Shown here: positions 1 to 8,380 of the stretch, piece by piece
How positions within the stretch are numbered: the stretch's first letter is position 1
Layout of the letters: the number at the start of each line of letters is the position of its first letter
Assembly: GCA_014728215.1 (NCBI GenBank)
Contig: WJLZ01000165.1
Span: forward strand, 1 to 35,931
DNA: 35,931 bases
Direction: 5' to 3'
From: Chitinivibrionales bacterium
GTDB taxonomy: Bacteria; Fibrobacterota; Chitinivibrionia; Chitinivibrionales; WJKA01
Made by a program: the position numbers and the translations under genes
Notes under the pieces: generated by a model
Databases searched by the model: none
Told to the model about the DNA's origin: nothing
The model's input: only the letters and a program-made list of their open reading frames with translations

Positions 1-165
1 CATTCGGCCGGCATGTTGTTATTCGAGAAAGGTGAAGGGCATTTTCCATCTCCATTGAATATGCAGAGCTTTCCAAATCAGCGGATGCCGGCTTTATTAG
101 CGTCATTAGCGTTCTATTTTGGACAAGAGTGTTGGATATCTGTTGATTACAAGGCACACCTGTAG
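1..165 (+). CDS. C-terminal end of an unidentified protein (partial)
   Basis: The first reading frame is open from base 1 and stops with TAG at 163-165, giving 54 residues of a protein whose start lies outside the window. The peptide contains blocks such as LLFEKGEGHFPSP and CWISVDYKAHL and reads like real protein rather than low-complexity sequence. I do not recognise the family. It is co-directional with the glycosyltransferase starting 16 bases later, and its stop codon overlaps the GGGAG that could serve as that gene's ribosome binding site, so the two are probably co-transcribed. Only the open frame and tight spacing support the call. Confidence 0.45.
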   Translation, partial: HSAGMLLFEKGEGHFPSPLNMQSFPNQRMPALLASLAFYFGQECWISVDYKAHL

Positions 166-181
166 GGAGTAACTATAATAG

Positions 182-1273
182 ATGCACGATAGAAAAATAA
201 AAATATTTCATTTCATTAATAATATCGAAATAGGGGGAGCGGAAACACTCCTGCTCAATATATGCAGAAATCTAAACAATAATGAAAAGAGATACGACTT
301 CAGGGTAATTATACTCGAAAACAAACAAAAGCTGAGAGAAAAGTATGATGTCGAAAACATCGAGGTAGTCTGTCTCGATATACTCAATAAACCGCTGCTC
401 GTTCAGATATTTGAGTGTTTTAAATATATTAAAAGTAATAAACCCGATATCGTACACTCCCATCTTCTTAAAACAGATTTACCGGTTCAAATAGCGGCCT
501 TTTTGGCACGGCGAACCAGTACATGTACAATTCATAACATGAGGCCCTTCAGAGGCAAAAAAGAGAAACTCACGGGATTAGCGACTTCCCTGTTCGCAAA
601 AAAAATAATTGCGGTTTCTGAAAGCGCAAAAAATAACTGTATTAAAAACAGGATGTATGCAGGGAGAAAAATCGTAACAATATATAATTCTCCCAGTTTT
701 GATATCGGTACTCCGGCGCCAAAAGCTTTGTCGTCAGGAAGAACAATAAAATTGTTGAACATCGGCAGCTTAAGCAAGCAAAAGGGACAGGAATTTTTAA
801 TTAAATCAATGGATTTTCTAAAAAATGACGTTGAAATGGAATTGAATATCTATGGTTCCGGAGAATTGTTCGATTATTTAATGAATATCATTGAACAGGA
901 AGAAAAGAAGAAAGTTTTTATTCGAAATCCCGTTTTGGATATTAAAAACGTAATTGCCGAAACGGATTTTTTCATATCCTCTTCCTTATGGGAGGGGTTT
1001 CCCCTGGCAGCTGTTGAAGCTATAAGCATGGGGATTCCAACAATTTTGAGCGACATTCCTCCTCACAGAGAGCTTTTTCAGGATTATCCCGATTATCCAC
1101 TGTTCATAGAACCGGGGAAAAAGGTCGATATATTTTCTCATATTAAACGGCTTACTGAGGATCCGGATTTTTATCATGACATTTCACAAACATGCATAAA
1201 CCAGTCAAAACGATATTCTCATAAAGAATTGACCGGGAATTACAATCGGTTTTACATCTCCTTAATAGAATAA
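182..1273 (+). CDS. Glycosyltransferase family 4 (GT-B fold)
   Basis: A 363-residue retaining GT-B glycosyltransferase, probably acting in the cytoplasm on a lipid-linked or surface-glycan acceptor with a nucleotide-sugar donor. The N-terminal Rossmann half has the acceptor-side GGAE motif at about residues 18-21 and PDIVHSHL at 88-95. The C-terminal half begins near LLNIGSLSKQKGQ (191-203) and carries the GT4 signature E-x7-E as E271 and E279 within SLWEGFPLAAVEA. Length is normal for GT4. It starts with ATG 16 bases after the preceding stop, with GGGAG upstream. AT content is locally higher than in the pyrE gene that follows, as is common for polysaccharide genes. Sugar and linkage cannot be read from the sequence. 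Family call is firm. Confidence 0.88.
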   Translation: MHDRKIKIFHFINNIEIGGAETLLLNICRNLNNNEKRYDFRVIILENKQKLREKYDVENIEVVCLDILNKPLLVQIFECFKYIKSNKPDIVHSHLLKTDLPVQIAAFLARRTSTCTIHNMRPFRGKKEKLTGLATSLFAKKIIAVSESAKNNCIKNRMYAGRKIVTIYNSPSFDIGTPAPKALSSGRTIKLLNIGSLSKQKGQEFLIKSMDFLKNDVEMELNIYGSGELFDYLMNIIEQEEKKKVFIRNPVLDIKNVIAETDFFISSSLWEGFPLAAVEAISMGIPTILSDIPPHRELFQDYPDYPLFIEPGKKVDIFSHIKRLTEDPDFYHDISQTCINQSKRYSHKELTGNYNRFYISLIE

Positions 1274-1321
1274 ATTCCATTAAGTTCAACATTCAAAAAC
1301 CAGAGGGTTATTCAATTTATT

Positions 1322-1993
1322 ATGCAACAATACAAACAGGACTTCATCGAATTCATGATTCAGTCGGGTGTTTTGCTTTTTGGTGATTTTGTTACCAAGA
1401 GTGGAAGGAACACCCCGTATTTTATTAACACCGGCAATTACCGGACCGGCAGTCAGATCGCTCAATTGGGTTCTTTTTATGCCGAAGCGATCAGAAATAA
1501 CGTTATGGATGATTTTGATGTTGTATTTGGTCCGGCGTACAAGGGGATTCCCCTGGCAATTACGGCATCAATTTCGCTCTATAAAAATTTTGGCCATGAT
1601 GTGGCTTTCTGTTTTAACCGCAAGGAAGCCAAGGATCATGGCGAGGGCGGTTCGTTGGTCGGCCATAAACTTCAGAACGGCGACCGGGTGCTTATTATCG
1701 AAGATGTCACCACTGCCGGGACATCGATCAGGGAGACCATGCCGCTTCTGACAGGCGCGGCATCGATCAGTGCGGCAGGATTGATTGTTTCGGTCGACCG
1801 TCAGGAAAAGGGTCCAAACGGTACGGCTGCACTAAAGAGTATATCCGAGACCTTTGGCATGAAAGCCTGTGCGATTGTTACGCTTGATGAAATCGTCGGC
1901 CATCTCTATAAAAGAGAAGTCAACGGTACCGTAATTGTTGATGATACCATGAAAAACAAGATCGATGCTTACCGCAAACAATATGGAGCCTGA
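1322..1993 (+). CDS. pyrE: Orotate phosphoribosyltransferase
   Basis: Catalyses orotate + PRPP to orotidine 5'-monophosphate + diphosphate in de novo pyrimidine synthesis. The 223-residue length fits the family. The PRPP-binding motif VLIIEDVTTAGTS lies at residues 123-135. The flexible catalytic loop FNRKEAKDHGEGG (98-110) supplies the lysines and histidine expected there, and GPAYKGIPLA (70-79) matches the family's conserved strand-loop. The gene sits 48 bases after the glycosyltransferase and 2 bases before a NusG-like gene, suggesting one transcription unit. The start has no strong Shine-Dalgarno: AGAGGG lies about 14 bases upstream. No other pyr gene is visible nearby. Confidence 0.95.
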   Translation: MQQYKQDFIEFMIQSGVLLFGDFVTKSGRNTPYFINTGNYRTGSQIAQLGSFYAEAIRNNVMDDFDVVFGPAYKGIPLAITASISLYKNFGHDVAFCFNRKEAKDHGEGGSLVGHKLQNGDRVLIIEDVTTAGTSIRETMPLLTGAASISAAGLIVSVDRQEKGPNGTAALKSISETFGMKACAIVTLDEIVGHLYKREVNGTVIVDDTMKNKIDAYRKQYGA

Positions 1994-1995
1994 GT

Positions 1996-2544
1996 ATGAA
2001 ACGAGTTGGAGACAATCCCCCTGCCCGTTATCCTGAGCGTCCTATTGCCGGTGCAACTGATCCCTGGTGGATTGCCAAACTGAGGCCTCGCCAGGAAAAG
2101 GCACTGGCCGTGGATTGTATCAAACGGGATATAGAATATTACCTTCCCTTTTACACAAAAACAGTGCGGCGGAAAGACAACAACAAGCCCCGCAAGTCGG
2201 TGCTTCCTCTGTTTCCGGGTTATATTTCGTACACCGCACCTCCGGGGTTTCAGCAGGATATTTTCAAGACCGGCCGGGTGGTGAAGATCATCGAAGTCAA
2301 ACATCAGAAACGGCTTATCAAAGAACTGGGGCAGATTTACCGGTGTCTGGAAGAAAATGCTCCTTTGGAACCGGTGGAGACCTTTGTGACCGGTGATGTT
2401 GTCCAGATAAAAAGCGGTCCCTTACGCGGTGTAACGGGGGTCGTTGCCAAAATCCAGAATGTTCACAAACTGGTTCTTACCGTCGAGGGGCTCGGACGGG
2501 CCGCTATGGTTGTCGACGCCGCCGATTTGAGAAGTATAAAATAG
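1996..2544 (+). CDS. NusG/RfaH-like specialised transcription antitermination factor
   Basis: A 182-residue protein with an N-terminal NGN domain (about residues 24-118, starting WWIAKLRPRQEKAL and including LPLFPGYI) and a C-terminal KOW domain (about 132-180, GDVVQIKSGPLRGVTGVV). This is the layout of NusG and of its paralogues RfaH, LoaP and UpxY, which bind RNA polymerase and reduce pausing or termination. Absence of neighbouring secE, rplK or rplA argues against the housekeeping nusG. Proximity to a glycosyltransferase favours a specialised paralogue serving polysaccharide operons. It starts 2 bases after the pyrE stop and is convergent with the lipoprotein gene, with 11 bases between them. 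The RfaH-type role is inferred from context. Confidence 0.85.
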   Translation: MKRVGDNPPARYPERPIAGATDPWWIAKLRPRQEKALAVDCIKRDIEYYLPFYTKTVRRKDNNKPRKSVLPLFPGYISYTAPPGFQQDIFKTGRVVKIIEVKHQKRLIKELGQIYRCLEENAPLEPVETFVTGDVVQIKSGPLRGVTGVVAKIQNVHKLVLTVEGLGRAAMVVDAADLRSIK

Positions 2545-2555
2545 CCAATTCTCTA

Positions 2556-4316
2556 TTATTCTCCCTGTGTCGGCACCTCAAAGCGCTTACAGAGATCACA
2601 TGCCGGTACTTCGATGCCTTCGATATCCCACCGGGCACGAGCTTCAACCGTGTCATAAAAGGGAATGTAGGGTTCGGGTGCACTCCAGGGGGTTAGACGG
2701 CCGCGGTTCGGGAGCGAATCACTGTTTAAATCCTCAAAAAATGCAAAAGAGCCATCTCCGGCAAGCAGCGAATCGAAGGCAAAACCGCCGTTTTCATCTT
2801 TTGCATAATAAGATTTTTTACTGCTGAACGATGTAAACACCCACCATCGATCCGGATTATGGTGAAGACATTTTCCCTGACCCGAGAGGCTTATGCAGAG
2901 GTTGTCGCAATCGATCGTGGAAAATGTTCCTTTTAAGTTTTCCAGCGTGTCATGGGGAAAAGACGCTTTGTTGCCCACGAGATCGACAAAGAATTCCCAG
3001 GGAATGGAAAATGAGTAATCACGGCTGCAACCAAGTGATCGTTGGGGTATGAAAACGACTGTATCACCATAACCCGAATCACACCTGACCAAAATTGTAT
3101 CGCCGGTGGTGTCGGTGATAAACCATTCAACAGAATCGCACCTGATCGGTTCGGAGCCGGCTATAACAATGCGTGGATTAAGATCTGCAGGAGAGCGGGG
3201 TGCGAAAAAGGTGACTTTTGGAGCCATAGTATCTTCTGCAGCAAAGCCGTTAAAACGAAGTGTATCAAATCGCAGCGAATCATTGTCCGGTGTATGCAGC
3301 AATTGTGTTTGCGGATATATCAAGTCGTATCCGGTTTGTTCCATAGGATTTTCGAGCTGGAGTACAAAACGGTTGGAATGGTGCAGTAATAAAATTGTAT
3401 CGATCGTCAATCCCATATCAGACTTATCGTAGGCGCTGATTGTCCATTTCGAAAAAAGCTTTTTATTGTAAAGAGCTGAAGAATCCGAAAAAGTCCCAAT
3501 GAGGTACATTTCTGAAATAGGGCTCAGTGATTTAACCCGGATCGCCGCGGTATCGGAAACAGCAGGGAACAGCATTACAAGCAGAGGCCTGGTGCCGATT
3601 TTTATTTTTCTTTCGGATGATGCGTAGGCCTGTTCCTTACCGGGCTGCAGACGGTTGTCGTTATTCTGGTCGAGATAGGCAAGAAGAACATAGGGACCTT
3701 CGGAAATGTGATCAAATACGAAATTACCGGTACTGTCGGTTTGTGTCAGATAACTCGGTTTTTCAAAGAGCATGCTGTCGGCGATTGTATCGCTGTTCCA
3801 GCGAATCAGGGCGACTTTGGGTTGTAGAATTTTTTTCCGGGGATCAATAACGCATCCTGTTATTCTGCCGCTGTCCAGGCTTGCGCCGGTGGAAAAAACA
3901 AAATGGAATGGTGTTCCTAGTGAGTTACCGTGGAGATCTTTCAGGGTATTATTGAGTTCGATATGATAGGTCGTTGATTCGGCAAAGGTGTTTTCCGGCA
4001 CTATTTGAAGGTTTTTTCCTCTGACTTTAACAGTAATTCCATCGTCAAGAGGAGGAAACAGCGTAATGCTTTTTTCGGCACTCTTAGGTTCGATCCATTC
4101 ATTAAAGGTAAGGGTTATCGCCTTAGTTGGAGCGTGACTCACGGAACCGGAAGCCGGGGAGGTGGTCTTAATACTCGGCGGAGTGGTGTCGGGCTCGCCT
4201 CCGGAGGGTGGTACCTGATGGGCGCAATGCACAATGAATAGCGCTATACCAAGCACTACTCTTGAAATCATGCTTGAATTTCCGGATAAACGACGATAGA
4301 ATTTGCTCATAATCAT
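2556..4316 (-). CDS. Ig-like (Big_5 type) domain outer lipoprotein
   Basis: A 586-residue exported protein. The N-terminus has basic residues (KFYRR), a hydrophobic stretch VVLGIALFIV and then His-Cys-Ala-His-Gln, with Cys31 as probable lipidated residue. Residue -1 is His instead of the usual Gly/Ala/Ser, so the lipobox is imperfect. The mature start QVPPSGGEPDTTPP followed by a beta-rich domain (about residues 48-145, with LTFNEWIEP and VPENTFAESTTYHIEL) matches the SbsA-type Ig-like domain seen at the head of many FCB lipoproteins. The remainder is beta-rich, with a segment resembling a carboxypeptidase-regulatory-like fold near 150-230 (FVFDHISEGPYVLLAYLDQNNDNRLQPG). Possible starts are ATG 4316, 4310 or 4271; the first two keep the basic n-region. 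Likely a cell-surface structural or binding protein; no catalytic motif seen. Confidence 0.8.
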   Translation of the reverse strand: MIMSKFYRRLSGNSSMISRVVLGIALFIVHCAHQVPPSGGEPDTTPPSIKTTSPASGSVSHAPTKAITLTFNEWIEPKSAEKSITLFPPLDDGITVKVRGKNLQIVPENTFAESTTYHIELNNTLKDLHGNSLGTPFHFVFSTGASLDSGRITGCVIDPRKKILQPKVALIRWNSDTIADSMLFEKPSYLTQTDSTGNFVFDHISEGPYVLLAYLDQNNDNRLQPGKEQAYASSERKIKIGTRPLLVMLFPAVSDTAAIRVKSLSPISEMYLIGTFSDSSALYNKKLFSKWTISAYDKSDMGLTIDTILLLHHSNRFVLQLENPMEQTGYDLIYPQTQLLHTPDNDSLRFDTLRFNGFAAEDTMAPKVTFFAPRSPADLNPRIVIAGSEPIRCDSVEWFITDTTGDTILVRCDSGYGDTVVFIPQRSLGCSRDYSFSIPWEFFVDLVGNKASFPHDTLENLKGTFSTIDCDNLCISLSGQGKCLHHNPDRWWVFTSFSSKKSYYAKDENGGFAFDSLLAGDGSFAFFEDLNSDSLPNRGRLTPWSAPEPYIPFYDTVEARARWDIEGIEVPACDLCKRFEVPTQGE

Positions 4317-4321
4317 TTTCT

Positions 4322-4350
4322 TATGGTTTAAAAATATATTTTAATCCATA
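4322..4350. promoter_or_regulatory. Inverted repeat in a divergent promoter region
   Basis: Arms TATGGTTTAAAA and TTTTAATCCATA flank a 5-base centre, with one T:T mismatch in each 12-base arm. The dyad lies between the divergent lipoprotein and phosphofructokinase genes, 47 bases before the likely phosphofructokinase ATG. Its position fits an operator or overlapping promoter region. It is very AT-rich and may be chance. Confidence 0.35.
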
Positions 4351-4396
4351 GTTGATCGGAAATATAGCCCATTTTCCTCGCAGATTGGAGCACACC

Positions 4397-5725
4397 ATGG
4401 ATGAAAAGTATGATTTTTCAATATCAAAAATAGGTGTTCCCCGAATTATTTCACCGGTGAGCCTTTCAAAACACAGGGGAGATTTTGTTGCCAATTATGT
4501 TACCGATAACATGCGTGTCCTTTATAATATTGAGGTTGATTCGGATAATATAAGATACGAATTCGAGCCTGAAGAATGCATGGAACGTGCCGGACCCCGG
4601 GAGCATATCTATTTTGATCCCTCAAAAGTAAATGCGGGCATTGTTACATGCGGGGGATTATGTCCGGGGCTTAATGATGTTATCAGGGCCATTGTTATGT
4701 GCTTATGGTATCGCTACGGGGTCAGGCGAATTTCGGGTATCCGGTACGGTTACCGGGGGTTCCTTCCAGAGTTCAGAATGCCTCCCATGGATTTGAATCC
4801 ATCGCTGGTAGAAGATATTCATCAAAAGGGTGGTACAATCCTGGGATCATCCCGGGGATATGGAGACCTGACATCAGAGATTGTCGACTCAATCGAAAGA
4901 ATGAATCTGAATATTTTATTCACCATTGGCGGTGACGGCACTCAACGTGGAGCTCTGAGTATTGCTGAGGAAGCCAGGGGGCGGGGGTACAAAATCGCCA
5001 TGGTCGGCATCCCTAAAACAATCGATAATGATTTCAGTTTTATCCAGCGCTCTTTCGGATTTGATACCGCGGTAACGGTCGCAGAAACGGTTGTATCGGC
5101 AGCCCATGTTGAGGCCCACGATGCACCAAACGGCGTAAGTATCGTGAAAGTCATGGGACGGGAATCGGGTTTTATCGCCGCATATACTGCACTTGCCATT
5201 AATGATGTCAACTTCATTCTTATCCCCGAAGTTCCTTTTGATCTTGAAGGTGGGAATGGTCTTTTGCATCACCTGGAGAGACGCCTGGAATTGAGGAAGC
5301 ATGCCCTGATTCTTGTTGCGGAAGGCGCCGGGACCGATCTGATGCCTGATACGGGGAAAACCGATGTGTCGGGAAATAAAAAACTCGGTGATATCGGGCT
5401 TTTTCTCAAGAATAAAATAGCAGATCATTTTAAAGACAAGAATATTCCCATTACGATGCGCTATATCGATCCGAGCTATATAATCAGAAGTGCTCCGGCC
5501 AATTCCAGCGATTCGCTTTATTGTGCACGGCTGGGCAACAATGCCGCTCATGCCGCAATGGTCGGCAAAACCGATATGCTTATCAGCATGGTCAATAACC
5601 ATTTTGTTCATATTCCCACGAAAATTGCAGTGGCAAAGAGAAAACATGTGGATCCGGAAAGCTCGTTATGGCGTGATGTTATCGAGGCTACCGGCCAGCC
5701 CGCATTGATGAAAAATCCGGCTTAG
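4397..5725 (+). CDS. 6-phosphofructokinase, atypical ATP-type (GGDGT / PKTIDND)
   Basis: Phosphorylates fructose 6-phosphate in glycolysis, in the cytoplasm. From ATG 4397 the protein has 442 residues, longer than the ~320 of classical E. coli PfkA. I chose this start because GGAG lies 6 bases upstream; an in-frame ATG at 4352 has no such site. Motifs include GGLCPGLN (86-93), GGDGT (178-182), PKTIDND (206-212) with the catalytic aspartates, and MGRESGF. The two residues that discriminate phosphoryl donors are Gly (GGDG) and Lys (PKTIDND). In this superfamily Gly/Gly is typical of classical ATP enzymes, Asp/Lys of diphosphate enzymes, and Gly/Lys of the plant/trypanosome-like ATP enzymes. ATP is therefore the likelier donor, by inference. 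It stands alone, divergent from the lipoprotein gene. Confidence 0.92.
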   Translation: MDEKYDFSISKIGVPRIISPVSLSKHRGDFVANYVTDNMRVLYNIEVDSDNIRYEFEPEECMERAGPREHIYFDPSKVNAGIVTCGGLCPGLNDVIRAIVMCLWYRYGVRRISGIRYGYRGFLPEFRMPPMDLNPSLVEDIHQKGGTILGSSRGYGDLTSEIVDSIERMNLNILFTIGGDGTQRGALSIAEEARGRGYKIAMVGIPKTIDNDFSFIQRSFGFDTAVTVAETVVSAAHVEAHDAPNGVSIVKVMGRESGFIAAYTALAINDVNFILIPEVPFDLEGGNGLLHHLERRLELRKHALILVAEGAGTDLMPDTGKTDVSGNKKLGDIGLFLKNKIADHFKDKNIPITMRYIDPSYIIRSAPANSSDSLYCARLGNNAAHAAMVGKTDMLISMVNNHFVHIPTKIAVAKRKHVDPESSLWRDVIEATGQPALMKNPA

Positions 5726-5810
5726 CGTAGCCATGGCAGCATTTTAAAGTTCCTCTTGAAGTGTCGGAGAAGCAGAGTAATTCCACGTAAAAATTCTTTA
5801 ATTTAAACCC

Positions 5811-5839
5811 TTGCATTTTTAATTGTAAACAGATATAAT
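5811..5839 (+). promoter_or_regulatory. Sigma-70-type promoter of the hybrid histidine kinase
   Basis: TTGCAT at 5811-5816 and a perfect TATAAT at 5834-5839 are separated by exactly 17 bases. Transcription would begin near 5846, about 38 bases before ATG 5884 of the kinase gene. This is the strongest promoter match I found in the window. Confidence 0.65.
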
Positions 5840-5883
5840 ATAATGGATTTTATTTGGCGAAATTATCACATCCGTGGTTTTTT

Positions 5884-8307
5884 ATGGACATTTTTATCAC
5901 TCATTACTACTATTTTGTTATGGTGTTTACTGCACTGTACAGTAGTGCTTTTGTCCTTTTTCTCAGCCGGAGATTTTACTATTCAAAGCCCTCCAGAGCT
6001 TTTGCGCTTTTTCTTTTCGGAATCCTTCTCTGGTCTATAAAAGATTCTCTGGCTGCAGTAATGATTCCGTGGTTCGAGACGGAATCACTGAAAAGATTTG
6101 TAATAGTCATTTCTCCGCTTTGGTTATTTATCCCCAGCTTTACCTTTCATATGTTGATCAGCGTTTATAACGCTTCGGTTTCTAAAGAAAAAAAGTATAA
6201 AAAGGAAAAAATTGTTCAATATGTTCTGGTAAGCATATCGACAAGTATCTTCCTGATTTCCATGATATATCCATCCTTTATGTATCGGTCGTTCATTAAA
6301 GGAACCTATGACTATTATTATGACTCCGGAATGGCCTTTGCACTCTATGCGCTCATGATTATTGCTGTTGCATTGATACCTGGTGTGAAGCTTATAATAA
6401 ACTCATTGAAGAAAATTCGTTCCGAGGCATTTTTCGTAGGTTGTGGCGCGCTATTTTCTCTGGCAATAATTTTTCCTGCAAATATTATCCGCTTCAGTTC
6501 AGCCTACCATGATTTACCGCGGGCTGGATGCCTGAGTATCGCCCTGTTCTGTGCCTTTACTTTTTACGGCATACAAAGATTTGGCCGTATTTTCAGTATT
6601 AAACAAGTGCTTGATGAGCGGGATCGATGGGAAAAAATCGGATTAAGCCTGAAACGGCTGACAGGCACCTGTGATGAAGAATCTCTTTTTCAAAGTGTTT
6701 GCAGCTACGCGCGGGAGATTTCCGAATCACTTTTTGTTGCAATTACTATGTTTAACGATTCCGGAACCGAGTATCATGTGCGCGCCTTGTCAAAGAGCGG
6801 TGGCTCGACAGGAGTCATTATTGACAAATTGCCGATTCAACTGAATCAATCATATCTCCTTTCGGAGCGAATGCGACTGAAACAGCAAATATACAGCAAA
6901 AAATATTTAATTTATCATTCGGTAAAAGAACTCTTCGGCGAGAAAGTTGCCCCCGAATTTCAGGGCAGTGAGAAGATAAAGCAGATTGTCTCGTTCCCCA
7001 TTATTTATAAGGATCGACCAGCGGGTGCAATTGTGCTCTTCAGATCTTCAATAGTAGAAAATATCGCAATGTATGAGATTTTTTCGGTACAATGCTCACT
7101 TGTTTTAAAATTTGCTTCACAAATAAAAGAGCTGGATGAAAAAAGGAAGCTCGCGGAACAGTACCGTCATTCGAAAAAAATGGAGGCAATAGGTCTGCTT
7201 GCAGGAGGTGTGGCTCACGATTTTAATAATTTGCTCTCGGGAATTTCGGGCTTTGCCAATCTGATTAAGCGGAAATATGGCGAGAGCGATGAAAGGTTGC
7301 AGCGGTATATTGATCCGATAATCCAGGCCTCGGACCGGGGAGCCGAACTCACCAGTCAACTTCTCGCATTTGCCCGTAAAGGCAAGTACCAGTTACTGGA
7401 TATCAATATCCATGAAATTATTGAGAGTGTCATAAAATTACTGAGTCGTACAATCGATAAACGGATCGTAATAAATACCGAATTGAATGCTCAATCTCCT
7501 GTTATCAGAGGAGATCCATCCCAGGTCCAGAATGCGGTCTTGAATATGTGTCTTAATTCCCGTGACGCCATGCCGGAGGGGGGCGACCTGATCGTCAGGA
7601 CCGACGATGCTTATATAGATTTAGATCATGCAAACAGGAAAGTGTATCGAATGGAACCGGGTAATTATCTGTTCCTGACAATCAGTGATACGGGAGCCGG
7701 GATGGATGAAGAAACCAGGGCACGGATGTTCGAGCCCTTTTTTACAACAAAAGAGTCGGGAAAAGGTACCGGACTCGGTCTGGCTGGCGTGTACGGTTGC
7801 GTGAAGAGTCATAACGGCTATATCGAAGTTGAATCGGTCCTGAATAAAGGAACCTGCATCAAAACCTATTTTCCTGCAGTTAAGGGGCCATTAAAAGTGG
7901 CGGAAATTAAAAAACGTTCCGAAGATATAATAAAAGGAAAGGGAAAAATACTTGTTGTTGATGATGAAGAAGTTGTTCGGGATGTTTCCAGAGAAATACT
8001 TTCTGATATGGGATATGCTGTCACCACATGCAATGACGGCAGGGAAGCTGTTGAATATTATTCAAAACACTACAGTGATATCGATTTGGCTATTATCGAC
8101 ATGATCATGCCCGGAATGGCCGGCTTTGATTGTTTCAGAGAACTCAAGAAAATTGATCCCGCCATTAAAGTCATCATAGCAACCGGTTACAGTATTGCAG
8201 AAGATACGCAAAAAATAGTCACCAGAGGAATTTCCGGTTTTATTCAAAAACCCTTTGAAGCTACCGAGTTGTCGCAGATGATTTCTGAAATACTCAAAGC
8301 AGGATAG
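5884..8307 (+). CDS. Membrane hybrid histidine kinase with C-terminal receiver domain
   Basis: From ATG 5884 the protein has 807 residues. A TTG at 5854 would add 10, but the predicted transcript would begin only 8 bases before it; neither start has a clear Shine-Dalgarno. Order: about seven membrane helices (residues 8-225, resembling the 7TM sensor region of some histidine kinases), a GAF-like domain (about 245-400), the dimerisation/phosphoacceptor domain with AHDFNN (His445), an ATPase domain with N-box NAVLNMCLNSRDAM, G1 DTGAGMD (Asp602), F-box FEPFFTTK and G2 GKGTGLGL, then a receiver domain starting ILVVDDEE with phosphoacceptor Asp739 (IIDMIMPG). It probably autophosphorylates on His445 and relays to its own receiver. 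No output domain or adjacent regulator is present, so the pathway is unknown. Confidence 0.9.
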   Translation: MDIFITHYYYFVMVFTALYSSAFVLFLSRRFYYSKPSRAFALFLFGILLWSIKDSLAAVMIPWFETESLKRFVIVISPLWLFIPSFTFHMLISVYNASVSKEKKYKKEKIVQYVLVSISTSIFLISMIYPSFMYRSFIKGTYDYYYDSGMAFALYALMIIAVALIPGVKLIINSLKKIRSEAFFVGCGALFSLAIIFPANIIRFSSAYHDLPRAGCLSIALFCAFTFYGIQRFGRIFSIKQVLDERDRWEKIGLSLKRLTGTCDEESLFQSVCSYAREISESLFVAITMFNDSGTEYHVRALSKSGGSTGVIIDKLPIQLNQSYLLSERMRLKQQIYSKKYLIYHSVKELFGEKVAPEFQGSEKIKQIVSFPIIYKDRPAGAIVLFRSSIVENIAMYEIFSVQCSLVLKFASQIKELDEKRKLAEQYRHSKKMEAIGLLAGGVAHDFNNLLSGISGFANLIKRKYGESDERLQRYIDPIIQASDRGAELTSQLLAFARKGKYQLLDINIHEIIESVIKLLSRTIDKRIVINTELNAQSPVIRGDPSQVQNAVLNMCLNSRDAMPEGGDLIVRTDDAYIDLDHANRKVYRMEPGNYLFLTISDTGAGMDEETRARMFEPFFTTKESGKGTGLGLAGVYGCVKSHNGYIEVESVLNKGTCIKTYFPAVKGPLKVAEIKKRSEDIIKGKGKILVVDDEEVVRDVSREILSDMGYAVTTCNDGREAVEYYSKHYSDIDLAIIDMIMPGMAGFDCFRELKKIDPAIKVIIATGYSIAEDTQKIVTRGISGFIQKPFEATELSQMISEILKAG

Positions 8308-8380
8308 GGAAAGCCGAAAGCTGAAAAGGTAAAATTGATTGATAATGTTCAGGAAATCAGAACTGTGCCGCGAATTGGAA

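Noticed and set aside
4916-5647. 243-codon antisense frame inside the phosphofructokinase gene
   Set aside because: It lies wholly opposite a conserved enzyme, has no domain and no ribosome site; it is a by-product of codon use on the other strand.
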